Source: Lysobacter_K sp043738095
GTDB lineage: Bacteria > Pseudomonadota > Gammaproteobacteria > Xanthomonadales > Xanthomonadaceae
Length of the DNA stretch: 64,000 bases
NCBI GenBank assembly: GCA_043738095.1
Contig: JAYSZI010000019.1
Coordinates: forward strand, 1-64,000
Direction: 5' to 3'
Position 1 is the stretch's first letter, and every line of letters begins with the position of its first letter. Of this stretch, positions 53,058-62,819 are shown piece by piece. A program made the position numbers and the translations under genes. A model generated the notes under the pieces. It ran no database searches and was not told the DNA's origin. It worked only from the letters and a program-made list of their open reading frames with translations.

Positions 53058-54290
53058 ATGGGAGCCTCAACGGTGCCAGAGTCACTCGTATACGCCGCCC
53101 TGGTGCAGCCCTTCCGGCGGTTGGGCGCCGCGCACTTAAACGTGGATGCGCGCCCGCGCTGGCATAGCCGCGGCGCGGTGGCCCGCGCGAGCGTGATCGC
53201 CCTGGCGTTCACGCTGGTGGGTCTGCTCGCCGGATGCCTCGATCAGCAGAAGCCCAAGCCGCCCACGCCAGCGGAAGTGCGTGCGCAGATCGTGCGCCTG
53301 TTGCCCGTCACCACGGCCGACCGCAAAGGGTGGGCGACCGACATCTATGCGGCGTTCGCCGCGTTGCAGATCGAGCCCAGCATGCAGAACCTGTGCTCGG
53401 TGTTGGCGGTAACCGAACAGGAATCCACGTTTACTGCCGACCCCGCGGTCCCGGGCCTGGCGAAAATCGCGCGCACGGAAATAGACCGTCGCGCCGCGCG
53501 TCTGCACGTGCCGGCGCTGGTCGTGCATGGCGCGTTGCAGATTGAGTCGCCCAATGGCAAGACCTGGGACGAGCGCATCGCCGCGGTACGCACCGAGAAG
53601 GAACTGAACACGATTTTCGAGGAACTCATCGACGCCGTGCCCATGGGGCGGCGGCTGTTTGCGTCCGCCAACCCGGTGCGAACCGGCGGACCCATGCAGG
53701 TCAGCATCGCGTTTGCCGAGCAGCACGTGCGCGCCCAGCCTTACCCCTACCCCATCGATGGCTCGATCCGCCGTGAGGTGTTCACCCGTCATGGCGGCAT
53801 GTACTTCGGCATCGCCCACCTGCTCGGCTATCCCGCGCCGTACGACCAGCCGCTGTATCGCTTCGCTGACTTCAACGCCGGGTGGTACGCGAGCCGCAAC
53901 GCGGCGTTTCAGCAGGCGGTAACGATCGCATCGGGCATCCCGCTCACGCTCGATGGTGACCTGATCCGTTATGAGGCCGACAGCGATGGCAGCGAGGTCG
54001 GCACCACCGAAGTCGCCGTGCGATCGCTCGCGCGCCATCTGGACATGAGCGATGCCCAGATCCATCGCGCGCTCAAGCAAGCCGACAGCCACAAATTTGA
54101 ACGCAGCGCGCTGTATGAAAAGGTGTTCGCTCTAGCCGAGCAGATGGAACGCCGGCCGCTGCCGCGCGCAGTGATGCCGCGCATCACCCTGGCCAGCCCG
54201 AAGATCACCCGCAAACTCACCACGCAGTGGTTTGCGACGCGGGTCGACAAGCGGTACCGGAGTTGCCTGGCGCGCGCAGGCGCGGGCTGA
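53058..54290 (+). CDS. DUF1615 family lipoprotein
   Basis: A 410-residue protein. A long N-tail of about 50 residues precedes the signal core VIALAFTLVGLLAGC, so a start nearer the signal (GTG near 53179) is likely. The mature domain matches DUF1615: AEVRAQIVRLLP, TEQESTFTADPAVPGL, VHGALQIESPNGKTWDERIA, GGMYFGIAHLLGYPAPYDQPLYRFADFNAGWYASRNAAFQ. The ESxF and YFGIAHLL patterns recall lysozyme-like folds, but no activity is known. It is divergent from the RCC1 gene. Confidence 0.85.
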   Translation: MGASTVPESLVYAALVQPFRRLGAAHLNVDARPRWHSRGAVARASVIALAFTLVGLLAGCLDQQKPKPPTPAEVRAQIVRLLPVTTADRKGWATDIYAAFAALQIEPSMQNLCSVLAVTEQESTFTADPAVPGLAKIARTEIDRRAARLHVPALVVHGALQIESPNGKTWDERIAAVRTEKELNTIFEELIDAVPMGRRLFASANPVRTGGPMQVSIAFAEQHVRAQPYPYPIDGSIRREVFTRHGGMYFGIAHLLGYPAPYDQPLYRFADFNAGWYASRNAAFQQAVTIASGIPLTLDGDLIRYEADSDGSEVGTTEVAVRSLARHLDMSDAQIHRALKQADSHKFERSALYEKVFALAEQMERRPLPRAVMPRITLASPKITRKLTTQWFATRVDKRYRSCLARAGAG

Positions 54291-54297
54291 CCCCTGC

Positions 54298-54513
54298 AGC
54301 TATCGACCCTCTACCGCGATCCACGCCATTGCCTCGGCGAGCGCAGCGATGGCCTCCGGGCGCACGCGCAAGCCGACCCAGGCGTGTTCGCGCCGGCCGG
54401 CGAATGCGTCGCGCATGGCACTTGGACGCCGATGGCCTTACCCGGCAAGGCTTGAATTTGGGAGTCGGCAAGTTTTGCCAAGTAGGCGTAAAAATAATTC
54501 AGGGTCTTACGCA
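54298..54513 (-). pseudogene. Possible decayed ORF, unrecognised
   Basis: Two adjoining minus-strand frames look protein-like. One (about 54420-54513) reads KTLNYFYAYLAKLADSQIQA and LPGKAIGVQVP. The other (54298-54417) reads MRDAFAGRREHAWVGLRVRP and EAIAALAEAMAWIAVEGR before a stop. A single frameshift would join them into about 70 residues, but an in-frame stop lies just upstream. No family was recognised. The 301-base convergent gap holds nothing else. Confidence 0.25.
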
Positions 54514-54591
54514 GCTATCCGCACCAACGGCCCGCGCCATCACGCATTCAACCCAGTGACTAACCCATCAACCCTCCAGCACATCGATGCA

Positions 54592-56397
54592 TCAGCAAAG
54601 CGTGCGATCGGTCACGGACGGGGGACTTAGCTGGACTTGTTGGGCCAGCCACGCGGTCATTTGTGGCGCGGGCAACGGTGGGCTGAAGAAGTACCCTTGG
54701 AGCAACCCGCATTGCGTTGCCTTCCTGAAAAAATCGGCTTGCCCGGCTGTTTCAACGCCCTCGACCACGATCTGGAGTTCCAGGCCACGCACCAGGTCGA
54801 CCACCGCTCCCGCGACCGCGCGCGCCTGATCGCTGCCCGGGATGTCGCGCAGGAACGACTTGTCCAGCTTGACCGCATCCACCGGTAGATCGTTGAGGTA
54901 ACTAAGGGAGGAGTACCCAGTGCCAAAATCGTCGATCGCGACGGAAACCCCGCTCGCCCGCAGCGCGTTGAGGATCGACAGGCCCCGTTCGCCACTGTCG
55001 AACAATTCGCGTTCGGTGATTTCTACTTCCAGGTCCTCGGGCTTCAAACCGGCCTTGCGCAACGTGGCATCGATCTTCTCCGGCAGCCTGGCATCGAGCA
55101 TTTCGGCCGCGCACAGGTTCACACACAGCTTCATGTGCGGAAATCCCAGCCCTTCCCACTCGCCCAGCTGCGCGGCTGCTTCGGTCAGCAACCACAGGCT
55201 GATCTGCTCCATCAGGTTGGCTTCCATCGCCAGGGTGATCACCCGTTCGATCGGATATCCCGACAGCACAGGCTCGGTACACCGCAGCAGCGCCTCCATC
55301 GCCAGCACTCGTTTGCTCCGGACATCTACCTCCGGCTGGTAGTAAACCAAGAATCGGTTGTTGACTACGGCCCGATGGATCGCCTCGACGTCGCGCGCTC
55401 GTTGGTAGGACTTGTAATCGAGCTCGCGGGTGAAATAGTGGAAACCGTTGCGCTCGCCGTCCTTGACCGTGTACAGCGCTAGGTCGGCCTTGCGCAGCAG
55501 TTGGTCGCGGTCGGTCGCGTCTTGCGGATACACGCTGATGCCGATGCTGACCCCAATCCGCACATCCACGCCATCGACGTGGTACGGCTCGGACAACGCC
55601 GCTACCAGCTTCTGGGCCACGAGGGCGCCCACTTCGGCCGAGCGGGCGTCGGGCTGCAGTACGACAAACTCGTCGCCGCCCAACCGCGCCACCAAGTCGG
55701 TTTCGCGCACCTCGTTGCGCATGCGCTGGGCGGCATCGCGCAGCACCATGTCGCCGACGTGATGGCCGAAGCGGTCGTTCACCTCTTTGAAGTGGTCCAG
55801 GTCGACCAGTTGCAGGATCAACAGCTGGCCGTGGCGCGCGGCGGCCGCGGTCATATCCCGCAACCGGTCGTCGAACTCTGCGCGGTTGGCCAATCCCGTC
55901 AGCGAGTCCACGCGCGCCAGCCGGGCCACCTCCATTTCAGTCTGGCGTTGCTCGGTGGCGTCGCGCAGGATCTTGACGTAGCCGGCCAGCTCACCGGCAG
56001 CGCCCAGGATCGGGGTCATGACACCGTCGGCCCAAAACGATGTCCCGTCCTTGCGCCGATGCCAGCGGATGTCATCGGCCCGGCCTTTGCGACGCGCGGT
56101 GTCCAGTTCGCGTTCGGGAACGCCGTGGTTCCGATCGTCCATCGTGAATAGGGTGCTGATCGGCCGCCCGATGATTTCCTCGTTCGTGTACCCGAAGATG
56201 TTCTCCGCGCCGGAATTCCACGTCCGGATATTGCCGCGCCGATCCATTACGACGATCCCGTAGTGCTTGGCACTGCTCAGGATGGCATTCAGCAGCCCAG
56301 ACCGGTCCTCCGGAGGAATGGTTCCGTTCGTTGAAAGGTTGTTGTCCAACACGGTGCTCCAGGGAACGCGTAGGGCTTCGATCCGGGTGATGCCCAT
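54592..56397 (-). CDS. PAS-GGDEF-EAL cyclic-di-GMP protein
   Basis: A 601-residue cytoplasmic protein: a PAS/PAC sensor (about residues 40-155: YGIVVMDRRGNIRTWNSGAENIFGYTNEEIIG), a GGDEF domain with an intact site (RLGGDEFVVLQPD) and an EAL domain with all motifs (AMEALLRC, CVNLCAAEM, EVEITERELF, IDDFGTGYSSLS, VKLDKSFL, VVEGVETAG). Both activities are possible; PAS input likely decides which dominates. It ends convergently with the DUF1615 gene. Confidence 0.94.
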   Translation of the reverse strand: MGITRIEALRVPWSTVLDNNLSTNGTIPPEDRSGLLNAILSSAKHYGIVVMDRRGNIRTWNSGAENIFGYTNEEIIGRPISTLFTMDDRNHGVPERELDTARRKGRADDIRWHRRKDGTSFWADGVMTPILGAAGELAGYVKILRDATEQRQTEMEVARLARVDSLTGLANRAEFDDRLRDMTAAAARHGQLLILQLVDLDHFKEVNDRFGHHVGDMVLRDAAQRMRNEVRETDLVARLGGDEFVVLQPDARSAEVGALVAQKLVAALSEPYHVDGVDVRIGVSIGISVYPQDATDRDQLLRKADLALYTVKDGERNGFHYFTRELDYKSYQRARDVEAIHRAVVNNRFLVYYQPEVDVRSKRVLAMEALLRCTEPVLSGYPIERVITLAMEANLMEQISLWLLTEAAAQLGEWEGLGFPHMKLCVNLCAAEMLDARLPEKIDATLRKAGLKPEDLEVEITERELFDSGERGLSILNALRASGVSVAIDDFGTGYSSLSYLNDLPVDAVKLDKSFLRDIPGSDQARAVAGAVVDLVRGLELQIVVEGVETAGQADFFRKATQCGLLQGYFFSPPLPAPQMTAWLAQQVQLSPPSVTDRTLC

Positions 56398-56689
56398 TCA
56401 AGTGTCACGCTGACCCGGACGGGACTTTTCGCCCCGATGGTTAATCCAACGGAAAATTCCAGAATTGTGGCCTCGAAGCGGGGCGGGCGCGCTTTATCCC
56501 AGGCGGGGCCCAGTCGTCCCCAACCGCCGGCGATGTTGTCGGCTGCGATTGGATCGGGTGCGAGCGCGCGCCACCATCACGCCCCCACGCTCGCCAGAGG
56601 CAAAACGCCGTCGCCTACGGGCTGCTTGCTCTCGCCGTCCTAACGTTCCTGGCCCTAGCCTGCCCGCTCACCCACGCGAGGATCGACTC

Positions 56690-57334
56690 ATGGCCGAAGC
56701 ATTGACCGACGAGCTGTACACCCAACTGGAAGGCGCACCGATGCGGCAGATCTCGCAACAGCTTGGGATTGGCCCGGCACAGATGGCCGGGGCGTTGAGT
56801 GCCGCGCTGCCGATGCTGCTCGGGGCGCTCGGGCGCAACGCCCAGCAACCGCAAGGCGCGCAGTCACTGTATGGCGCGCTGTCCGAGGATCATCGTGGGC
56901 TCGATCTGGGCAGCGTGCTCGGTGGCCTGCTCGGGTCCGGTTCAACGGCAGCGGCGGGCGGGGGTGCCCAGGGCGAGAAGATCCTCGGCCATGTCTTCGG
57001 CGACCGCCAGCCCCGCGCCGAGCAATCCCTGGGCCAGGTCACCGGCCTGGGCTCCGATAAATCCAAGGCGCTGCTGGGTTTGCTGGCACCGATCGTCATG
57101 GCGTATCTGGCCAAGCGCATGTTCGAGCGACGGCAGGCCGGTACCGGCGATGGCGCCGAAGTATCGCCGCAAGTGCTGGGCCAGGTACTGGGCGAAGAAC
57201 AGCAGCGCGTGCGACAACAGGGGGGCCTCGGCGGCGGCCTGCTGGGTCAGGTGTTCGACCAGGACGGCGATGGCCAACTTGGCTTAGGCGACCTGCTCAA
57301 GGCAGGCAGCGGCTTGTTGGGTGGACGGCGCTAG
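56690..57334 (+). CDS. DUF937 domain protein
   Basis: A 214-residue Gly/Gln/Leu-rich protein of the DUF937 family: LYTQLEGAPMRQISQQLGIGPAQMAGALSAALPMLLGAL at the start, GSVLGGLLGSG in the middle, ALLGLLAPIVMAYLAKRM near 140 and a C-terminal acidic Gly loop DQDGDGQLGLGDLL that looks like an EF-hand-type calcium loop. Function unknown. GAGGA precedes the ATG at 56690. Confidence 0.9.
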   Translation: MAEALTDELYTQLEGAPMRQISQQLGIGPAQMAGALSAALPMLLGALGRNAQQPQGAQSLYGALSEDHRGLDLGSVLGGLLGSGSTAAAGGGAQGEKILGHVFGDRQPRAEQSLGQVTGLGSDKSKALLGLLAPIVMAYLAKRMFERRQAGTGDGAEVSPQVLGQVLGEEQQRVRQQGGLGGGLLGQVFDQDGDGQLGLGDLLKAGSGLLGGRR

Positions 57335-57592
57335 GTAAAGGCGACGACTTGGGGCGGGCCACTCTGTGCCCCGGGCCGTCCCTGCGGCGAGCAGCGCGCG
57401 ATAGAGCCGCTGCTCTGCCGGGAGGGGGACGTGGCCATGAGACCCAGCCAGACTCGCAGTGCCGATTCAGCCTTGCATCAGTCCGCGGATCGCCCGTGCT
57501 TGGGATAGCGCCGGAAATACGACGCGGCAAGGTCGAGCCCGCTGTGCGGGATTAATGGAGGTCGAACGCGCAGCGGGCGTGGCCCGATCGCC

Positions 57593-57715
57593 TTATTCCA
57601 TCGTGATGACGACGCTTCCCCGCTTACGCCGCGTGTCGACGTAGCGGTGCGCTTCGGCGATCTGCGCAAATGAATAATGCCTGTCGATGAATGGTTTGAA
57701 CGCATCCGCCGCGGC
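57593..57715 (-). pseudogene. C-terminal fragment of a medium-chain reductase (quinone oxidoreductase type)
   Basis: About 40 codons ending at TAA 57593-57595 read AFKPFIDRHYSFAQIAEAHR, then YVDTRRKRGSVVITME. This is the typical C-terminal end of zinc-type or quinone-oxidoreductase MDR proteins (IKPVIDRTYPFDQIVEAHRY-type). The rest of the gene is absent: the frame runs straight into the end of the M28 peptidase gene. The remainder of the 398-base gap shows nothing else. Confidence 0.65.
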
Positions 57716-57732
57716 GGGCTCGTGGTTGCACC

Positions 57733-59415
57733 TCAGCGCGCGCGCCGCGTTGTGACGTTTTCCCTCTTGCGCTCCCGCGCGCTTTTATCGCGCTGCGCGC
57801 GGAACTCCGAATTCGCGTTCCACGTCGGCCAAACGCCGGAGTCCGCGAGTCCATGCACCAGGTGGTACATCGTGGTGATGTCCGCTACCGGCCCGCGCAT
57901 GTCCCACGCGTCAGAGAACTCATCGTCGGGCTGGTGGTAGCGTTTGGCGAAATACTCGGCGCGCGCGGCCGCGCCCCCGGCCTTGCCGCCGTCGATTTGG
58001 TCCATCCCCGGCCCGACCGTGATCCCGGGCACCCCCGCTTTGGCGAAGGCGAAGTGGTCCGCGCGAAAGAACAGGCCCGTCGACAGGTCCGGATCCGGCG
58101 AGGCGGTTCTGCCGTCGACCGCCGCGGCCCGCGCCAAATCCTGCTGCAACGACACCTTGCCGTCGCCCCACGCGGCGATGTCGCGCGTCGGTCCGTCCGG
58201 GCTCCACATTTCCATGTTGAGCACTGCCGCTGTTGTAGCCAGTGGACGCGTGGGATGTGCGGCGTAATGCATCGCGCCGAGCAGATTCTTTTCCTCCGAG
58301 GTCGTGGCCAGGAACAGCAGCGAACGCTGCAACGGCGCGCCGGCACGGAACACGCGGGCGAGCTCAATCATCGAAGCGATCGCTGTGGCGTTGTCGACCG
58401 CAGCGTTGTAGATGCCGTCGCCCTGGGGATTGGGCGTGGCGATGCCGTAGCCATCCCAGTGCCCCGACACGATGACGGTCTCAGCCGCGCGCGTGGTCCC
58501 CGGCAGCAGGCCAAGCACGTTACGGCTGCTGATCCGGTCGCGCCGAGTGGTGAAGTCCGCCGACAGCGTGGTGCCGCGCAACGCGATCGCCTTGAAGCCG
58601 CGCCGCTGCGCCTGGCGCTTGCTGGCCTCAAAATCGAGGCCGGCCTTCTTGAACAACGCCACCACCAGCTCGCGCTGGATCCAGCCGCGCAGCCGCACGT
58701 GCGCGCGTGCTGCGTCGCTTCGCACGATGTCGAACGGCGGCGTAAGGCCCGTATTGCGCACCGTGGTCCAGCCGTAGGAGGCTGCTGCCGTTTCGTGCAC
58801 CAGTAGCACGCCACTGGCGCCCTGCCGCGCGGCCTCTTCGTACTTGTACGTCCAGCGACCGTAATAGCTGAGCGCGCGACCGCCGAACAGCCCGGGCGCC
58901 GTCTCGAAATCGGGATCGTTGACCAGCACCAGCGCGACCTTGCCTTTGAGATCAAGACCCGCGTAGTCGTTCCAGTGCAGCTCGGGCGCAACGATGCCGT
59001 AGCCGACGAACACCAGCGGCGCGTTCTGCAGGTGCACGCGGCCAGCCGGATGCAGGGTTTGCACGACAGCATCCGCTCCCTGCCGCAGCACACGCTTGCT
59101 GCCGGGGCTGGTGATCTCCACGGCAACGTCGCTGATGATCGTGGTGCGATCCATCGCCACGGTCTGAGTCCAGCCGCCGTTCTCGCCGCCTGGCTGCAGA
59201 CCGGCCTTGCGGAACTGCTCGATCAGGTAGGCGACGGTCTTGTCCTCGCCCGCCGTGGCCGGCGCGCGGCCTTCAAATTCGTCCGATGCGAGCGTGCGCA
59301 CGTGCGCGGCTACGTTGCCTGCCTGGATGCCGCCACCGGGCAACTCAGCGGCGTGCAGCGGCAGCGCCGCGCCTACGACGCAGCTGGCCAAGGCAAGGAT
59401 GGCGGCATGTAGCAT
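57733..59415 (-). CDS. M28 family zinc aminopeptidase, secreted
   Basis: A 560-residue protein: signal peptide (AILALASCVVGAALPLHA), a PA domain insert (about 130-300; LVFVGYGIVAPELHWNDYAG, GVLLVHETAAASYGW) and an M28 peptidase domain. Zinc ligands and catalytic residues: His/Asp in VSGHWDGYGIA, bridging Asp in NAAVDNATAIA, Glu pair in TSEEKNLLG, an acidic residue in NMEMW (Glu where Asp is more usual) and His in RYHQPDDEF. It should remove N-terminal residues from peptides in the periplasm or outside. The basic C-terminal tail (KSARERKRENVTTRRAR) is unusual. Confidence 0.93.
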   Translation of the reverse strand: MLHAAILALASCVVGAALPLHAAELPGGGIQAGNVAAHVRTLASDEFEGRAPATAGEDKTVAYLIEQFRKAGLQPGGENGGWTQTVAMDRTTIISDVAVEITSPGSKRVLRQGADAVVQTLHPAGRVHLQNAPLVFVGYGIVAPELHWNDYAGLDLKGKVALVLVNDPDFETAPGLFGGRALSYYGRWTYKYEEAARQGASGVLLVHETAAASYGWTTVRNTGLTPPFDIVRSDAARAHVRLRGWIQRELVVALFKKAGLDFEASKRQAQRRGFKAIALRGTTLSADFTTRRDRISSRNVLGLLPGTTRAAETVIVSGHWDGYGIATPNPQGDGIYNAAVDNATAIASMIELARVFRAGAPLQRSLLFLATTSEEKNLLGAMHYAAHPTRPLATTAAVLNMEMWSPDGPTRDIAAWGDGKVSLQQDLARAAAVDGRTASPDPDLSTGLFFRADHFAFAKAGVPGITVGPGMDQIDGGKAGGAAARAEYFAKRYHQPDDEFSDAWDMRGPVADITTMYHLVHGLADSGVWPTWNANSEFRAQRDKSARERKRENVTTRRAR

Positions 59416-59802
59416 CTGGCAGGTCCTGGCGTGGCGTGGGATGGCAGGAGTATGCGGCAGACCCGCAGCGGCAAACCGCAACGGCTCCAGGGACGAAGCA
59501 CCACGCGGCGAGCGGCCGTCGCGACCAGATGAGCCCTGCCCTGCAGCAATTCCCGACGCAACCTGTTAGTGACACGCCTGGTTACTCCGCCACGGCGCGA
59601 CCATCAATCGACGGATTCCGCCATACCGAGGCGCACCCCATTGGCAACGCGGCGACGAATGGGTCCGATTTCAAATGGGCGCCGCCGCCCCGAAGACAGC
59701 CGGCGCACTCCACGGCAGTCACTTGCGTGCACACCTAACGGAGTTTGAGCTAGGTTGCGCCACAGTTGCGATGGCCGACGCTTTCACGCCAAAGGAGTTC
59801 CC
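59416..59802. other. Gene-free divergent region
   Basis: 387 bases between the M28 peptidase and the hypothetical exported protein. No gene or repeat recognised. An AAGGAG ribosome-binding site sits at its right end. Confidence 0.4.
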
Positions 59803-60561
59803 ATGAAGAATGACGTTGTGGGCTTCACGCGCTCAACCGCGGGCCTGGTCCCCTCGGCACCGATCGACGCGGCGCAACGGGCGCTGAGCCGCGTCAAGCT
59901 GGTCGGCGCTGCGATGACGCTCGCACTTATCGCCGTAGTGGCGGCCGCGTGCGACCACCAGGGTGGGGAGCGTGCGACCTCGTCAGTAGAAGGCACCCTC
60001 ACGCGGCCAAAACCCACGACGCCTGCCCCATCTGTCGTCACCGCGCCCGTTGTAGACCCGACCGCGAACGGCACCGATGCGGCGGAGACCCCAAGGCCTG
60101 CGTTAGCGCTTTCGGCAGAAGGTCTTGAGCTGGTGGATCCCACGACCGGAGTAGCGCGCCATGTGCTGTTCGGCAGCGACCTCGCGCCGCTAATCACCGT
60201 CCTCAACCGCGTCCAGCGCGCCGCACCGGAGCGCGCGCATAACGACGAATGCGGCCCCGGCCCGCTCGAGTTCGCGATCTGGCCAGGTGGACTAAACGTG
60301 CTGTCGCAACAAGGCAAGTTCGTGGGCTGGTCCGTCAACCATGGCGAGCAAGGCCGCCCCAAACCGACGCTTGCGACCCTGAGCGGCATCGGCATCGGAT
60401 CGACGCGCTCCGAACTCGAAGCGGCTTACACCGCGCAGGTGACAGAAACCACGCTCGGCACCGAGTTCGCAGCCGGGGAGCTGTACGGCGTCCTCGGCTC
60501 GGCCAAACCCGATGCCCGGATCACGGCCATGTGGGCGGGGGCAAGTTGCGTATTCCGGTGA
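59803..60561 (+). CDS. Hypothetical exported or lipid-anchored protein
   Basis: A 252-residue protein with an internal hydrophobic segment ending in a lipobox-like VAAAC (near residue 51) after a long N-tail, then a Thr/Pro-rich linker and a C-terminal domain (FAIWPGGLNVLSQQGKFVGWSV, LSGIGIGSTRSELEAAYTAQV). The GIGSTxxELEAAY pattern is seen in several periplasmic proteins of unknown function. AAGGAG lies at a good distance from the ATG at 59803. Confidence 0.72.
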   Translation: MKNDVVGFTRSTAGLVPSAPIDAAQRALSRVKLVGAAMTLALIAVVAAACDHQGGERATSSVEGTLTRPKPTTPAPSVVTAPVVDPTANGTDAAETPRPALALSAEGLELVDPTTGVARHVLFGSDLAPLITVLNRVQRAAPERAHNDECGPGPLEFAIWPGGLNVLSQQGKFVGWSVNHGEQGRPKPTLATLSGIGIGSTRSELEAAYTAQVTETTLGTEFAAGELYGVLGSAKPDARITAMWAGASCVFR

Positions 60562-60642
60562 GGGTTGTCGCGCGCGTCTGCGCGCGTGCGGGTGCGACGA
60601 TGACGCCCAGCTCATCCGGCGTTTCGATTTTGTCGCCCCTGA

Positions 60643-61896
60643 TCAATCCAGCAGGTGGCGGATCGCGGGCAGGTACTTCTCAGCCGACCCGGTGTTCACG
60701 ACGACCACGCGCTCGCCACGCTTCAACAGCCCGCGATCCAGCAGCTGCGGCAGTGCCGCGAGGCAGGCCGCGCCTTCGGGGCTGATCCACCAGCGCGTCT
60801 GGCGCCAGACACGTGTCAGCTCGGCGGCGAGGTCGGCCTCGGACACGGCGACCGCGGCGCCGCCGGAGGCGCGAATGATCTGCAGCACGCGAAAATGCCC
60901 CACGCCTGCAGGGACGTTGAGGCCGAAGGCGAGCGTGCCAGGGCCGGGCTGCGCGGTGGTGTCGTCGAGGCCCGCGTCAAACGCGCGCACCACAGGCGCC
61001 ATCGCGGCGCTCTGCACGCAAAGCATGCGCGGACGGCGGGCGTCGATCAGGCCGAGCGCCTCGAGTTCGTCCCAGGCCTTCCACATCCCGAGCATCCCGG
61101 TGCCGCCGCCGGTTGGATACACCACCGCGTCGGGCAGCGACCAGCGCGTGCTACCGGGCGCGGGCTCGGCCAGCTCCAGGCCAAGCGACTTCTTGCCCTC
61201 GATGCGCCAACCCGGCTCTTGAAATGTAGCGACGGAGAAGTAGCCCTGTGGCAGATACTTTTCTTTCAGCAGCGCACCGGCCTCGCGGATCGTCGGACCG
61301 ACCAGCTCAAGCACGACACGATCAGGATGACGATGCGCCGCGGCAGCAACGCTGCCAAGGATCGGCGCGGGCGTGTCCCCGGGCATGGCGACAGCGACCG
61401 ACAGACCCGCGGCGAGCGCGTAGTGCGCAAGCGAATCGCCGGCGTTGCCCTGGGTCGGCACCGCCAGTCGCGAGAGCCCGAGCCGGCGCGCCTGCGCAAC
61501 GACCATGGCCATGCCGCGGTCCTTGAAGCTCTGGGTGGGATTGGCGCCAAAGCCCGGATGCGCTCTGCCCTCCTCCTTCAACGCCAAAGCGATTCCGGCG
61601 ACCTTCGCGACCGGGTGATGCGTGTACTCAAGCAACGGCGTAAATCCCTCCCCCAAGGGCACGATGTGGCGCGCGTCTTCGGCATTCGTCACGTCCAGCG
61701 CCATCAACGCACCGAAGCGCCACATGTCGCGGCGACTGGGGTCGTACCAAGCCGCATGGGGCCGCTCGCGACCGAGACGCTCAAGGTCCAGGACCATCTC
61801 GACGGGCCGACCATCGACAGGGTCGAGGTTCATCGGCACGTCCACCGGATATTCCACGCCCGACGCAAGTCCGCGCAGACAACGGACGTGGCTCAT
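60643..61896 (-). CDS. Threonine synthase-like PLP enzyme
   Basis: A 417-residue protein of the fold-type II PLP family. The PLP Lys lies in NPTQSFKDRGMAMVV near residue 125; the phosphate loop is YPTGGGTGMLGMWKAWDE. It begins with a Cys-containing segment (MSHVRCLRGLASGVEY) as in the archaeal-type threonine synthases (COG0498). The reaction would be O-phosphohomoserine to threonine, but the family also contains other lyases. Its ATG overlaps the stop of the M14 peptidase gene (ATGA). Confidence 0.85.
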   Translation of the reverse strand: MSHVRCLRGLASGVEYPVDVPMNLDPVDGRPVEMVLDLERLGRERPHAAWYDPSRRDMWRFGALMALDVTNAEDARHIVPLGEGFTPLLEYTHHPVAKVAGIALALKEEGRAHPGFGANPTQSFKDRGMAMVVAQARRLGLSRLAVPTQGNAGDSLAHYALAAGLSVAVAMPGDTPAPILGSVAAAAHRHPDRVVLELVGPTIREAGALLKEKYLPQGYFSVATFQEPGWRIEGKKSLGLELAEPAPGSTRWSLPDAVVYPTGGGTGMLGMWKAWDELEALGLIDARRPRMLCVQSAAMAPVVRAFDAGLDDTTAQPGPGTLAFGLNVPAGVGHFRVLQIIRASGGAAVAVSEADLAAELTRVWRQTRWWISPEGAACLAALPQLLDRGLLKRGERVVVVNTGSAEKYLPAIRHLLD

Positions 61897-62819
61897 TCCC
61901 CGTGGGCCAACGCGAAGTCGATGGCCGCGCACACGGCGGCCACCTGCGCCGCGTTGCACTGCTCAGGGGTCGCACGGGGGCTGTCGGGATAGACCTCCGT
62001 GGTGGTCGTGTAGCGCGCATTGGTGATGCCGGCGCACAGGCCCAGCTGCTTGAACGGATAGTGGATGATTCCCGTTGCAACCACGGGCGAGCCGATGATC
62101 TCGCCGTTCGCATCGGCGGGGGCGATGTGGGTGACCTTGGCCACGGCCTCGATCACCGCCTGCTGGAATTCAGGTTGCGGATTCTCGCTGTCATCGACCA
62201 GATAAAACCCGTCGGGGATTTCACCGGGGGTACCGGCATTGCCATCACGCGCAGCCAGCGCAGGCCGGAATTCGGACTCATCGCTATCGGTGGTCTCATG
62301 CAGGTCGATGTGCACCAGCACGCGATCGCGCAGCGGCGCGACCAGCTGCATGAGCGCTGCTGCCTCCTGCGCCGCGCCGCCATCGCGGAAAGAGCGGTTG
62401 GGGTCGACCGCGTGCGCGTTCCAGCGATGCACTCGCTCGTAACCCCACGGGCTGACGCACGGCACGATCATCAGATTGACCCGACCGGCGTAGCCCGCCG
62501 CGTGCCCCTCGACGAACTGCAGGGCCCCGTGCACGCCGCTGGTTTCGTAGCCGTGCACACCGCCGGTCACCAACGCGCAGGGAAGATCGTCGCGCCAGTC
62601 GCGGCTCTTGATCGCGAACAGCGGGTATGACTCGGGTGGGTAATCCAGGCACCCGTACTGCACTACTTCAAAGCGCGAACGCAGCTGCTCGATCACGCTC
62701 AGCACGTCGGCCTCGTAACTGCGCTTGCGGGTCTGTCGCGACCGCCAGGTGGCCACGTCTGCGGTGCCCCAGGGAAGTCCTGGCGTGCCGATTGGATACG
62801 GGGTCGGGTTAGTTATCAT
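61893..62819 (-). CDS. M14 family zinc carboxypeptidase-like protein
   Basis: A 308-residue cytoplasmic protein (no signal peptide). Zinc ligands are in GGVHGYETSGVHGA (HxxE) and HIDLHETTDSDES, with VDPNRSFRDG as the substrate-binding Asn-Arg and TEVYPDSP as the likely catalytic Glu region. It resembles M14 peptidases of the aspartoacylase-like group. The ATG at 62819 has GGAG eight bases upstream. It is coupled to the threonine synthase-like gene, so a shared amino-acid role is possible. Confidence 0.87.
   Translation of the reverse strand: MITNPTPYPIGTPGLPWGTADVATWRSRQTRKRSYEADVLSVIEQLRSRFEVVQYGCLDYPPESYPLFAIKSRDWRDDLPCALVTGGVHGYETSGVHGALQFVEGHAAGYAGRVNLMIVPCVSPWGYERVHRWNAHAVDPNRSFRDGGAAQEAAALMQLVAPLRDRVLVHIDLHETTDSDESEFRPALAARDGNAGTPGEIPDGFYLVDDSENPQPEFQQAVIEAVAKVTHIAPADANGEIIGSPVVATGIIHYPFKQLGLCAGITNARYTTTTEVYPDSPRATPEQCNAAQVAAVCAAIDFALAHGE

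Noticed and set aside
60655..61992. 445-codon plus-strand frame opposite the threonine synthase-like gene
   Set aside because: It is an antisense shadow; the minus-strand gene has the PLP Lys motif and is coupled to its neighbour.
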